Below, in pieces: positions 39,201 to 50,343 of a stretch of 64,000 nucleotides of DNA. A program made the position numbers and the translations under genes. The stretch comes from Isoetes taiwanensis (Eukaryota > Streptophyta > Lycopodiopsida > Isoetales > Isoetaceae). The stretch is from assembly GCA_021234155.1 (NCBI GenBank), contig JAJEKV010000023.1, positions 10,303,141 through 10,367,140 of the forward strand, read 5' to 3'. The stretch's first letter is position 1, and each line of letters starts with the position of its first letter. Under the pieces are notes generated by a model. It saw only the letters and a list, made by a program, of their open reading frames with translations. It did not search any database and was not told where the DNA came from.

Positions 39201-40020
39201 GGCAATGGGTCCGCGAACGGCTTAGGGGCCTGTTGGAGGGGTAAGAGAGATTAGTGGTTCGCCCGGATGGAACGTCGCGAGAATAATGTGCGTCTGAGAT
39301 GGACACTGACCCGATCGTGGCGACTGCGGGAGTACCTAGACGCTTGTTTCCTTGGCAAGCTCTGGGACCCCGGGGCTCTAGAGCAGGTCAAAATGGCCCA
39401 TTACAAGGAGCACATCAACCCCTCGTTAGCGGGGCCCACGGCTCTACTGCGTTCCCAACCGCCCGAAAAAAGCGGGACTCATTGCCTCCATTCGCCGACA
39501 GTGTGCCCACCATCTTCGCGAGATCGAGATGGGCGGGGTGGATTGGGGAGCCCCGCTAGGGACGTGAGCTCTGTCGGTCTTTGTCAAACGGGTGCCATTG
39601 AGGATGAGTCTCACACTTTCCAGAGTTGCCCAGCGTTCAGTCAGATCCGGGCCAGATACGCTCCCTTAGTACGGCCGGACTTGCCCTTACATTTGCTGAT
39701 GAACACACCGTCAGTACGTGCCCTGGGGTCGTACATTCAGGAGGTACTGGACCTGCGAGGTCACCTTTGCCCCTGCCTGGCTGCCCGCTGATTAGGCACT
39801 ACGGGTGCGGTGCATGACTGTATATATTTGGGTGTTTCTGCATTTTATATGTTGCGACAGTTTGTCAAGACATCGATTCTTTGCCCGCGGTTTTCCCTCG
39901 AAAACCCGCCGGGGGGGGGTTTAATCCGGGCAGTAATCCGCTTGCTGCATTTTTGTATTGGGTCCCATAGACCGATTGGTCTCTGTGGACGATAAAAGTA
40001 CCTTCCTTCCTTCCTTCCTT
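36255..40020 (+). pseudogene. GC-rich decayed LINE, nearly full ORF2, (CCTTC)n tail
   Basis: Fragments in order: endonuclease start VVSWNCRGF near 36515, GHGGVACYLA near 36690, VVLLGDFNART near 36930, then RT motifs CFVDLAKAFDTVPG near 38280, GCPLSPTLFGLYIDRLEPG near 38465 and LIYADDVGLAAH near 38573. The C-terminal region has ALGVKPSVPYRS near 39050 and EDESHTFQSCP near 39600. Frames change many times. The 3' UTR carries the family stem-loop (39899-39925) and ends GTGGACGATAAAAG, but the tail is CCTTC units (about 39998-40020) instead of TTCTA. G+C is much higher than in its surroundings. The 5' part from 36255 to 36500 may be its leader. Confidence 0.85.
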
Positions 40021-40122
40021 CTGCATAAAGACAGAAAAAGGAGGAAATCATTTCAGGGAGGATAATTATTATCAAAGGTCAATACTACAATAGAAAGAAG
40101 AAGTTTTCGACAATAAATTTAC

Positions 40123-40531
40123 CTTGAAGAAATCTATTTGCTCAGGAGCGGCTCCTTCAAAAATATCCTCGTCTGTTAGCCACTGGTAGTTTTCACTTAT
40201 CATTCCAACAAATCTGCATTCATTTCCGTTAAAAGATCTGCATAAATTCAAGCAAAAGGGCCGCAAAAGAATATAAAGAACTTACTCAAAGCTAGGTCTG
40301 CACGGCTTATAGAGAGAATGGAAGGCGAGCTTGACGGCATAATCCGGATGAATGCAATCGCCATCTTTCCAAGCGAGTTTTCTGTGCAGGAGAAAGGAAT
40401 GTTAGTAATACAAAGATTAAAAATGTGGATTAAAGAGAGAGAAAAACAGACCGGTCGATGGAGGATTGATACCAGAAGACGGAATAAGACCATCCGAGAT
40501 GATGAAGAAGGCCAGAATGGGCTGAAGCCAT
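40123..40531 (-). CDS. 5' three exons of a gene, possible bHLH-MYC_N-like start
   Basis: Exons 40531-40452, 40381-40286 and 40213-40123 splice in phase with GT-AG signals and open with an ATG. The product begins MASAHSGLLHHLGWSYSVFW, then has LAWKDGDCIHPDYAVKLAFH and ISENYQWLTDEDIFEGAAPE. The pattern GW.YS.FW...-..L.W.DG.C recalls the N-terminal bHLH-MYC_N fold of plant bHLH regulators, but the match is loose and I treat the family as unknown. The gene should continue to lower coordinates, where the GC-rich LINE begins about 100 bp away. No further exon was found before the channel gene, so it is probably cut off or has a long LINE-filled intron. Confidence 0.45.
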
Positions 40532-40834
40532 AGCCGAAGCTCAGGCTGGTTCTTGAGCAAATGAAGTGCGCACATCAGAATCACATAAGAAAGAAAGAGT
40601 TCTGGATTCTTGGAAATTTCATAGGAAACCCTCTATCATGTGGCCTTTTGCTTCTCGAACCTTTTAGGAAGCATCTTTTCGCAATAAAAAAGCACACTTG
40701 GCATGCCACATGGCACAATCCGAGCCGCCCATGTTTGATGCATGACATACATACTTATAGGATAATTTTATAATAATAAGACATATGAGGAATTGATGAC
40801 ATGCATCATTCCTCTTACAATTTTTTATATAGTA
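40532..40834. other. Upstream of the minus-strand gene; no further gene
   Basis: AT-rich with a 70-codon frame of no family. Likely promoter side of the gene at 40123-40531. It ends at a Helitron-like terminus. Confidence 0.4.
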
Positions 40835-40862
40835 CTAGAAAAAGTGCCCAGCGTTGTTGGGC
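40835..40862 (-). mobile_element. Helitron-like 3' terminus, minus strand
   Basis: Read on the minus strand: GCCCAACAACGCTGGGC (40862-40846), seven bases, CTAG (40838-40835), then T. It has the same hairpin, spacing and CTAG-T end as 24361-24388, which supports one non-autonomous Helitron family. The element would extend to higher coordinates. Its 5' TC end was not located. Confidence 0.75.
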
Positions 40863-41655
40863 TTTTCGTATGCCATAAACTGTTTGTTATTTTATTACAA
40901 AAGTTGATTATGTGAGGGCAAGAATTAACTTCTCGAATAATTCTTAGTTGCATATAGGCTGTATCTTAATAAATATGATGGAGCCCAGTGCTCTTAGGCT
41001 TTACCAGTTGTTTGTCAAGAAATGGGAAAATAGAAGTTATAATGTAATTGATAATACGGTTGCGAAAGATATAAAGTAATGCGCGTCTAGCATTGTTTTG
41101 TAGCAAAGAATTAATGTCTTCTACTGTTTGTGGTTATATAAATCTTACATTTTAGTAGATTGTTTTTATGATACTTACTATCTTATTTAGGGGAGAGGTG
41201 CATTTTCCTGAAAAAGATGAAGTTGCAAGGGTTTACTTATATTGGAGGGGGTGGTGAAGCACGTCGAAGGAAACTGAAGAATGCAAAAATGTGGTTTTGA
41301 CCCGAATACATTTTTTTGGAACTATATTTTTATTTTCTATCCGTCTTGGTAAAAAAACAAATAAATCTAAAATTATATAAATAGTTCTTCTCATTGCATA
41401 CAAATGGTGTCATTTTTTGAATAAGACTCCATAATTGTCTTTTTTAGGACATTGCCAACCCTAATATAAAGATAACATTGGGGTATGGTTCTTGGCTTTG
41501 AGAAGTTGTAAGGGACGGGTAGGGTTGCCCCGGTGTTTGCAAGATTTTGGTTTGTAGATGTGCATCTGCCATTGTGAGGCATAAGAAGCATATGTAATAT
41601 AAGCATCCATGAAGTTGTAGAGATGTGTATAAAGTTGTTGATCGTACTTTTGTTG
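40863..41655. other. Probable non-autonomous Helitron interior
   Basis: AT-rich with no coding signal. By orientation this should be the body of the minus-strand Helitron-like element, but its far boundary is unknown. Confidence 0.35.
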
Positions 41656-42140
41656 AGAATAGAATAGAATAGAATAGAATAGAATAGAATAGAATAGAAT
41701 AGAATAGAATAGAATAGAATAGAATAGAATAGGTTTTAGCATCCACGGAGACCAATTGACCTATGGGACCCAAACAAAAAGAGAGCAACAAGCGTATTAC
41801 TGACAGGATTAAAAAACCCCCGCCCCGAAGGGTTTTCGAGGGAAAAACCTTAGCAGTAATAAGCATGCTGCCACACTGTACAATTGCATAGGACAGTTCA
41901 ATACCGTCCCATAGGACACAAACGAGTCCGTGCATCTATAACCTCCTGGAGGTATGATCCCAACAAACCCACTGACGCCGTAGTCAATAACTGATGCAAC
42001 GGCTGGCCAGGCACTAGTAATCGAACATATCGCTCTCGGATATGGGCAAATGTTGGGCATGACATTCATCCTCAATGGCAACACTGGCAAAGCCTTTGCT
42101 CTCGTGCTTCCCGAGCCCAACGCCCTGTTTCAATGCGAAG
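41656..42140 (-). pseudogene. LINE 3'-end fragment, minus strand, long (TTCTA)n tail
   Basis: Read on the minus strand, it begins near the RIETGRW codons (CGCATTGAAACAGGGCGTTG, about 42137), passes a broken ECHAQHLPISES-like patch and the family stem-loop (41838-41811), and ends at a GGTCTCCGTGGATGCTAAAAC terminus followed by about 15 TTCTA units (plus-strand AATAG, 41657-41732). The tail is the longest of this family in the window. Confidence 0.88.
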
Positions 42141-42409
42141 GCGTTGTAGGAATTTAAATGCTGTCTTATTCATGTTGGCACAATGTTGAAATAGAAGTCA
42201 CAAGTATTGTTGGAGTGTGCGAAGGAGTTGATAGAATTTCAGGATGATGTGTTTAGTTGTTGGCTTTGTTAATTGTAAATGGACCTATATCTTGACTTCA
42301 AAACATAATTCTATATTAAGAAAAATGTGCCTTGTTAAGACACTCTCATAGCACAAATGTATTTGATGAAGTTCCTTTTTTTTGGAAAAAAAAAGATTTA
42401 GCTTACAGC
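42141..42409. other. Spacer between two LINEs
   Basis: AT-rich and without a gene. A T-run and A-run pair near 42377-42395 precedes the next element. Confidence 0.5.
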
Positions 42410-42504
42410 GCCTAGCGACTCTAGCGCCTAGCGACCTAGCGACCCTAAGCGCCTAAGTGCCTACGGTGCAAGTAGTTTAGCTATCACCCTGTTATCAGCC
42501 CGAC

Positions 42505-43221
42505 ATGATGTCCAGAAAGAAGAAAACTTCTGAACCGGAAGTGGAATACGATGGAGACTCTGCCTCCATTCTGGCAGCGATGAAAGAAATGCAGAGAGAC
42601 ATAGGCTCTCTCAAGCAGCTAGTAGAGAATTTAGTACAGTAGAATTCAGAGATCCTCAAACAGAATGAAGCCTTAAAGGCTCAGAACCAAGAGCTCCATG
42701 ATCTTCTTCATAAAAAACCTCATGAACAACAGATAGATGAGATGCATACGAAAATTGCCAATGTAGTAGCAGAAACTACAAAATCACAGATGCTCATTCA
42801 TCAAGAGACGGTATCTTTAGAGAAGCAGGAGCAATTGGCCAGGGCAAAAAATCTGAAGATTACAGGCATCCCAGAATCTGAACATGAAAACTTACAAGAG
42901 GTGCTTGAACAATTCTTCACAGACACAATGCATCTGTTTGAGCCACAGTTCATCAATGGTAGACGCTTGGGGAAGCCGAGAAACAACAATAGGCCAATCC
43001 TTGTGAAATTTCGTAGTGCTGAGGCCAAAGATAGGGTGCTGCATAACAGGAGTGCCCTCAAAGGGATTAAAGGGATCTGGTTAGACAATGATCTAACTCC
43101 ATCCCAATCAGATGCTAGACGAAAGGAATGGGCTAAAGTCAAAGAGGCAAGAGAGCTCGGTTTCATTGCATACTTAGATCAAGGAGGCAAAGCGATCGTG
43201 ACAAAGCGGAAAAAAGCATAG
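42505..43221 (+). CDS. LINE ORF1 protein, one in-frame TAG
   Basis: From ATG 42505 the frame runs 239 codons to TAG 43219-43221, interrupted once by TAG at 42640-42642 (after LVENLVQ). The N-terminus is charged, and residues about 30-100 have heptad-like Leu/Ile spacing (MKEMQRDIGSLKQLVENLV, LKAQNQELHDLLHK), suggesting a trimerising coiled coil. Then comes an RRM-like half (ARAKNLKITGIPESEHENL, RPILVKFRSAEAKDRVLHNR) and a basic C-terminal domain ending in KAIVTKRKKA. That is the L1-type ORF1 plan: RNA-binding chaperone of the retrotransposition particle. The internal TAG is one C-to-T change from CAG. Confidence 0.8.
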
Positions 43222-46200
43222 GGAATTAGGGCCTTGAAGATCTTGGTCTGGAATGTACATGGTGCATGCCAAGCCCGCTTTGACGCTTCATATGAGACTT
43301 GGAAAATGGCTGATCTGATTTTGATTGTAGAAACATGGCAACATCAAGCAAATTCACTTCCAGATTTATGCGGGTTCACATTAGCAGGAAATGCCTGGAA
43401 TCACAAGAATAAAGAAGCTGGGAGGGGTCATGGAGGCCTTGCTGCATCTGTAAAAACGGATTTGGCCAAAATGGTTACAATACATTCAGTAGATGAAATG
43501 AAGCAGTACATGTGAAATGGAAGCAGACCTTTGTTCATAGCAATCTGTTATTTTGCACCGCTTCATGCAAAGATTTACAAAGATGCTAAAATTGATCATA
43601 ATGATCCGTTTCGCAATCTCTGCTCAGATATAGTAGCTATTAGAGAACTTGGCGAAATCATAATCACAGGGGATCTCAATGCCCGTACCAGCAACGTGCA
43701 AGCTGCTAGTTTTGAAAATCTGCAAGATTTGCTTCTAGATGAAATCCATGAAGAGATCTATTCTCGTAAGTCTGCTGATGAAGAAATGAATGCTTTAGGC
43801 CACAAATTATTGGAGCTTTGCACCATTTGTGACCTTAAAATTTTGAATGGCACGAAGGCCTTTCCAAAATCGAATGGGTACACTTGCATTACGCATTCAG
43901 GAGCAAGCATTGTGGATTATATCTTAGCACAAAAGAATAATTGCATATCCTCCTTCCAGATCTTGGATAAAATCCCCGAATCTGATCATGTGCAGCTATG
44001 TTTCAATGTGAGATGCTTGCCCGTACCACCAGAAAACACCAATGTCTTTAAAGCAAAGCTGAAGTTAGATTTTAACCAAAAGCAACAATATTGCAAAGCA
44101 TTAGAAGCAAGAATTGCGGATACTGTATGGTCCATGAAACTAGAGAATGATGTCTCTCTATTTGCGCAGATCCTCCTTGATGTGGCCGAAGAAATCTTTG
44201 GCTACACTAAGCCAAGAAACAATAGACGACCAAGAAACGGATGGTGGGATGCTGATTGCTCTGCAGCAAGGGCGCTGCTCCCAAAGGCATGTATCTCCAA
44301 GCCTCACTGGTATAAAAAGCTCCTGAAGCAGAAAAAAAGAAAATATATGAAGCAGCAGCAAATAGTTATGTGCAGCAAATTGCGGGACAATCCAAAGATG
44401 TTCTGGAACAGCGTCCTAAAAAAAGGTAACGTATCTATTTTAGGAGCAGATGAGCTTTATGAATTTGTGAAGGAAATATACTATGTGCAAAACGCCGAAG
44501 GGATGCCACAGATGATAGTGCCAGGGGACATGCTCTCCATGGAAGACGTTTCAGATGCATTGCAGGGAATGAAGAATGGCAAAGCTGCAGATTTACAGGG
44601 ATTGCACATTGAATTGATGAAATGGAGTGGAAAGAAAACATTGGAGGTTCTTACCAGGCTGCTTAACACAGCTCTAAGCGAAGGGCTGCCCAAACATTGG
44701 AGAGAGAACAGAGTCCATCCCATTTATAAGGCCGGTGCTAAGGATGACGTGCGCAACTACAGAACTATATTGATTGGCTCAATCTTTGCTAAATTGATTG
44801 GTACAGTGCTGGAACAGAAGCTCAGTCATTGGGCGGAAGAGAGCAAAAAGAGATCCCCTTGTCAAGCAGGATTTAGAAGCAAACATAGCACATTAGATCA
44901 TGCTCTAACACTCAGGGTGTTATTTGAGAAGGCAAGAGAGCCGAGGCAATCTTTATACCTAGCTTTCATCGATTTCTCCAAGGCTTTTGACATGGTACCC
45001 AGAAAGGGCTTAAGTGAAAGGATGGAACAGATAGGTGTGCCACAATCAATCCAAGGGGCAGTTGCGGAGCTATACTCAGAGGTACTTGTCAAACTTGATC
45101 AGGAAATGCATGCAAATATCAGGAGCACAATCGGGGTCCGGCAGGGATGCCCATTATCTCCAACGTTATTCGGCTTGTACATTGATGAATTAGATACCTG
45201 GTTGAGAGACAGATGCCTATCAGGCACACACATAGGGGATTATGCTCTGCAGCTCCTGCTATATGCCGACGATGTAGTGCTCACGGCAAACAGGAAAGAA
45301 GGACTTCAAGAGCTCTTGGATAGTCTTGCTCTATTCTGTGAAGCTCGTCATATGACAGTGAACTTGGCGAAATCCAAGATAATGATTGTTAGTACTTCAG
45401 ATCGCCCTTCATTTAGCTACAAGGGCAATGCGCTAGAGACAGTAAGCAGTTACAAATATCTGGGCTTAGACTTCTGCTGCAAATACAACTGGAAGGAATG
45501 CATAAATAGGAGGATCACTGGAGGTAAAACAGCCCTGTATGCCATGCTATTGAAGTGCCACAAGGCATCTATATCTGATTGGGCGCTCAAGAAGCTACTG
45601 TTTAAGACTCTAGTACAGACGATCACTCTGTATGGGGCACCAATTTGGGGGCCCAGCCTCTCACAAAATCAATGGAAGTAGGTGGAAATGATTTTGAAGA
45701 TTTTTTTGATGAATGAGCTAGGAGTGAAGCACCAAACGCCATATGCCATCATGCTTGCTGAGTCGGGGATGTTGCCTCTTGAGGCCGAAGCACTATACCA
45801 ATCCATAAACTTTGCGAATCGGGTGCTTGCTCAAGCATCACATAGGCTTTCCAGGCAAGCACTTGAGTTATCCAGTAATGGTTGGCACAAAAATCTCAAG
45901 GATTGGGCAGCTCGGTGGGGCATAACTGAGTCTAATTGGCCAGATAATGCAATCAGCGCCAGGGATCTGCTGCTCACTTTGGTCGTAGAAAGGCTTTGGA
46001 GCAACAAAGGCTCTAGGATGGAATACTATGCAGCTGAGGTCAATCCTATGTTGATTTATTCAGAACAGGATTACCTGCGAGCACAGATACCTCGCTTCTT
46101 GAAACATGTCATTGCCAGGGCACGTACCTCCTCACAACATCTGAGAATTGAAACTGGGCGATGGCATGCTATCCCGCGTGATTCCAGGCTTTGCATGCTC

Positions 46201-46395
46201 TGTGACCTAGCTATGATTGAAGATGAAGACCACACTTTCACTAAATGTCCAGCATATACCGATATCAGAAGTAAGTTTGATGTCACAGCCACTAGTTTCC
46301 ATTCTCTTCTTGATATGGAACCATTTAAATTGGGACAGTTTCTGAAAACAGTGGAATCCCACCGCAGTTTGTTATTGACAATTGAATCATTGTAA
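43222..46395 (+). CDS. LINE ORF2 protein (endonuclease and reverse transcriptase), two in-frame stops
   Basis: The frame follows the ORF1 stop directly, with no ATG before the endonuclease start ILVWNVHGACQ. EEP endonuclease motifs: VWNVHG, GDLNART (about 43671), SDHVQL (about 43981). RT motifs: AFIDFSKAFDMVP (about 44965), GVRQGCPLSPTLFGLYIDEL (about 45134) and YADD (45262-45273). The C-terminus has LRIETGRW and a Cys-His knuckle CMLCDLAMIEDEDH...KCP (about 46195-46250). Stops are TGA 43513 (in MKQYM*NGSRP) and TAG 45679 (in NQWK*VEMIL). Each can arise by one transition. Otherwise it is uninterrupted. It nicks target DNA and primes reverse transcription from the nick. As it stands, full-length product would need readthrough. 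Confidence 0.85.
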
Positions 46396-46465
46396 ATTTA
46401 CTGCTCTATGGTCTCTTCAAGGCCCTTATGAGCACGATTAATACATTACATTACATAACAATAAT

Positions 46466-49400
46466 TCTGTAAAGCATTCAGCATAGCATAAGGCAAAAGA
46501 TATGCGTCTTGTAGACATTACAAAAGGAATGCCCAATGTTTTGGATATCTAAAGCTATCATGTAACCATGAAATCATAACTAATAACTTATTAATTGAAA
46601 GCCCAATAACTTGGGTCCTTTATAGAGCTTATAGGAAGCTGAGATAATGATGGTGATCTATACTGAGATAAGATATAACGATGGTGATCCTTAGAAAAAT
46701 CAAGGACTTATGATTCTTGGTTATTTTGTCCATTGCACCCATGGACCCCATCAACATGGCATGGAATGAGACATATTATAAAGCAATCGGAAAGCTTCTC
46801 CATATAAACAGTTCTCCACATACTTCAAGAACAAAACACATGGCATTGCAACAATATACCTATTCAAGAAATGCACATGGCGAGCAAAGGCGAATGTACA
46901 CAGATCAAAGATAACAGACCATTTATCATCTGAATGACCAGCTGAATTATCATGTAGAGGCTCCACAATGTTAACTCAAGGTACAACAGAAAACATGAGC
47001 AAGGGGACCTTTCATGATCCATAAATGCATAGGTTTGATTACCTTCAATATTATGGAAAGGCATGCAAATGTCATTCGAAACAAAAGTGCCTTGCACCAG
47101 AATTGAAACTGATAAAAGGTGCTCCTTCTAGTAGTCTGCATGGTAATAAAATGGCAGTGTGCATGTCATGGTTTAAACAGACATACAGAACTTATATCAG
47201 CCTATACAAACATAGCAAATAAAGCATGCTTATGTAGACAAAGCATGCAGGAGCATTCCGTCGGCAAAAGCTCTACGTCCAAGAAAATTGAAAAGAGAAA
47301 TGGACGGTAAGCCTAACATTTCTGAATTTGCCCCGTGTAAAGAAATTTGAAGCCCTGATGTTGATGCAACTAAAGATCTTTCTACACTCGTGTTGTCGTC
47401 TGATCCTTCAATCTGGACTGACAACAAAAAATGCAAAGCATGTGCCAATTTCTGTCATGATCTGTAAAGAATCCCTGTTTATGATAATGCCATGTTTACT
47501 ACAACATTATATGTCCTTTTTACTGCAGAATCCCTGTTTACTGCAACAACATTATGTGCCCTTTTTTAGCTGGAAACAGAATCCTATGTAGTCTTATTTT
47601 ATTGACAGATGTGCATTTTTTTTACCAATTTGTAATAAATGGCAGAAAAATTTAGTGATGGTGGATTTGGCCCTTGAATGATGGCGTTTTTCCCATAGAG
47701 CACTTCTTCAGTATTATCAAGAAAAGGAACAAATTGGCTGCATTCTTGGCCGAGACACCCCTTCCATTCTATCCAGCGGGGTCTGGTGCCATTTTTTCCA
47801 TGGCTTTTTATTAAGCTCAGCCCATGCTTTACAATCTTCTAGATGCGGCCAGGTTTCTGTGATATACTAACATCTGATTTAAAAACAACAGCAAATTCAC
47901 AAAGGTAAAAATCAACTCTGACTTGGGAATAAGCATCACAAATCATATTACCTGTATAAATCTTGCTTGTTTGCACCAGAAATCGCAGCTCAGAATTTGG
48001 AGTTTTTGCAGGCTTTGAGCTTCAAAAACAACGCAAACATCCATGCAAATGCAAGCCTACCTGGAATAGGGCTTTTAAGCATCCTCACAATCTGTTTAAT
48101 CTTTTCCTTCCTCGAAACTGCCCTGTTCTTAAGCAGCCTGCTGAGGATTTGCAGGCTGCCTGGACATGATGCAAAACTATGCTTAAAAAACCGACTTTTA
48201 TATGCCAATCAAGTAGCAAATAATAATTTTTTTCCCAGAAAAGCATATTAAGAATAATGTCATTGATCCGATAGAAGAAGCAAGGAGAAATCAACAACAT
48301 GAGACATATAAGCTCTATTACAATATTATTTTGTTATGCTCAAATTCAAGCTCCTTTTACATTTTCCTGCTTTAAAGGGACAGAATGGAAGATTCGTTTG
48401 CATGTTACCTCTTTGGTTCACTATAGTTGAGCGATCTAGATAAGCATGATCTCCATGCGATTGCACCATACATCCTTGCGAGCACCTCATACCGACTTGC
48501 TTTGTTGCGAGGTTGCTCTGTTTCTTCAATGTGGAGCTGGAAGCAAGCACAGGACGTTACACATGCAGGCTATCTAGTTGATGCTTTTTTCTTGCTAAGT
48601 CTAGCAATCTCAGTCCAGCTACAACAACATTCTTGCTCCGCTAAGTAGTCCTGCTCTGGATCATTTCACACCTTGATCATTGCATCATCCATCATAGGTC
48701 ATGAATGCAAGAAGTGCCCTGCTGCCATTCTTTCTTGTCAAACTGCAAAAATAGCAATGTCAGAGTTTCCAGTTAAGGAGGCTAAGTCCTAGTTTCTGAC
48801 ACCACACACCTCGTTTTGGAAAGCCATCATCCACGACTACATGTCATTGAAGAACTCCTTGCAGAATATTTCTGTGATAAGCATGCCAGCCAAATCTGGT
48901 TCATCATGTATTACAAGGATTCCAAGATAATGGACGCCTTTGTAAAAATGGAAAGAACAAAGGGTGTTTCTTCGTGGGGTCTAAATGTTGATGGGAAAAT
49001 AGTGTACCCTTCTGGGTCTGGCTCCAAAACCATTTCACAGGATATTTCTTTAGAGTTTACATAGTTTGTTCTACCAACTGATTCATTGTGATGCCCTAAG
49101 AATCCTCATCACCAAGACCAGCTCGTTTTCAAGAAGAGACAGGAACAACCTACAGAAACAAGGAATTAGAGGACATATTCTACATTTGAATAAATGCAAA
49201 TATTATAAAGAGTGCATATATCTTTGATTATTCACAAACACAAGAATTGGGACACGAGCATATGACCCTACAGCTTTAAGACAGAACTGTGGATTTAGCT
49301 GCCATGAATCATAATCATGGCAACCTCTTACAGTGCAACCATGCCATTATCCACGTAAAGAGTATCTCATTTCTGGACGATATATGCGACAGACATACAG

Positions 49401-49549
49401 AGACAAAAAATGAAGCTGAAAATCTTGCCACGAATATCTAAAACATCCCATCCTGTGCCTGCACAAATGTGGATAAATACTTCAGAAATATGAACAAATG
49501 ATAAGATACAGCTATATCGTGGGTTGTACACAAACCTGTGGTGTATACT
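46466..49549. other. 3 kb without a recognised gene
   Basis: Short frames only (for example 46717-46914, 47967-48251, 48816-49064), none with a known motif or consistent splice signals. A short duplicated patch, AGAATCCCTGTTTA.TGCAACA around 47468 and 47526, is visible. It may be intron or 3' flank of the minus-strand PPR gene that follows. Confidence 0.4.
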
Positions 49550-49757
49550 TCAGTGATGGATACCAGCATTATTCATCTCATCAAACATTCTTCTTGCAGA
49601 ATCAATCTGTCCTGAATTGCAAAGGCCTCTAATCAAAGTGGCATAGGTTATGACATTTGGTGAATAAAACCTTCTCATTTCTTCGAAGCGTTTAACTGCC
49701 ATGTTCACCCTCTTTATTTTGCATCTATATCGTGCCTTTAGAAGACTAACAGATGAT
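49550..49757 (-). pseudogene. C-terminal fragment of a PPR protein
   Basis: The minus strand reads AVKRFEEMRRFYSPNVITYA, then TLIRGLCNSGQIDSARRMFD and EMNNAGIHH before TGA at 49552-49550. This is one full P-type pentatricopeptide repeat (N[VI]ITY.TLI.GLC..G..D.A...F.EM) plus the end of a preceding one. PPR proteins act in organelle RNA processing. The frame closes about 60 codons upstream and no further repeat was found, so it is a last exon or, more likely, a gene fragment. Confidence 0.6.
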
Positions 49758-50343
49758 CTACGTCAGACATAAGAGACATTTCCAATACCGACTACGAATT
49801 TGTTATTTCATTAGCTTGCAATGGCGAAATCATCCCAGGCAAGCAAAGATTTACAAGGGAGTCAGAAGCTTACATCAACCCACCAGCAATATGAACCATC
49901 ATTAGGCTACTTCTGTCCCGCCCCCAATCCGGGCCCTTTGGAGCCATATTTCAATAATAAATAGATAAATTAGAATAAAAGTGAGGGGGACATGCAGATC
50001 GGGGCTTTCTTAGCTGCAGCACACGCTTCCTCTGGGATCATGAATTAGCCTAGCAAAAATGCCCTTTGGAATCCGGATTATTGATATCGCTGTCAATCAT
50101 GGCGGCTTTGGACAATGGCAAGAAGCAAAACAAACATCACCAAATAAACCGCTGAATTTAAGGGACGAAAATAACTGAAAAAAATCAACGGTGGAGATGG
50201 CGCACATCCTAAAATTCCATTAGTATTGTATATAGATAGATACTTTCCTTTATTGATTAAAAAAAGCATGCTTTCATTTAAGAACATGTTGGGGAGATGT
50301 TATTTGGATATACTAACTTATTCTATGTTTTTATGTATTTTAG
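49758..50343. other. Spacer before the transposase-like gene
   Basis: AT-rich, with no gene-like frame and no clear repeat. It ends at an AG that could be the acceptor of the exon at 50344. Confidence 0.4.

Larger units (their letters stand above)
42410..46465 (+). mobile_element. Nearly full-length two-ORF LINE with short (TTACA) tail
   Basis: A leader with repeated GCGCCTAGCGA units (42411-42470) precedes ORF1 (42505-43221) and ORF2 (43222-46395). The 3' UTR is about 40 nt and ends in ATACATTACATTACATAAC. The whole coding region is one reading frame with four in-frame stops (42640, 43219, 43513, 45679) and no frameshift. The RT and C-terminal motifs are related to the TTCTA-tailed family. 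I could not fix the exact 5' end or target duplication. Confidence 0.85.
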
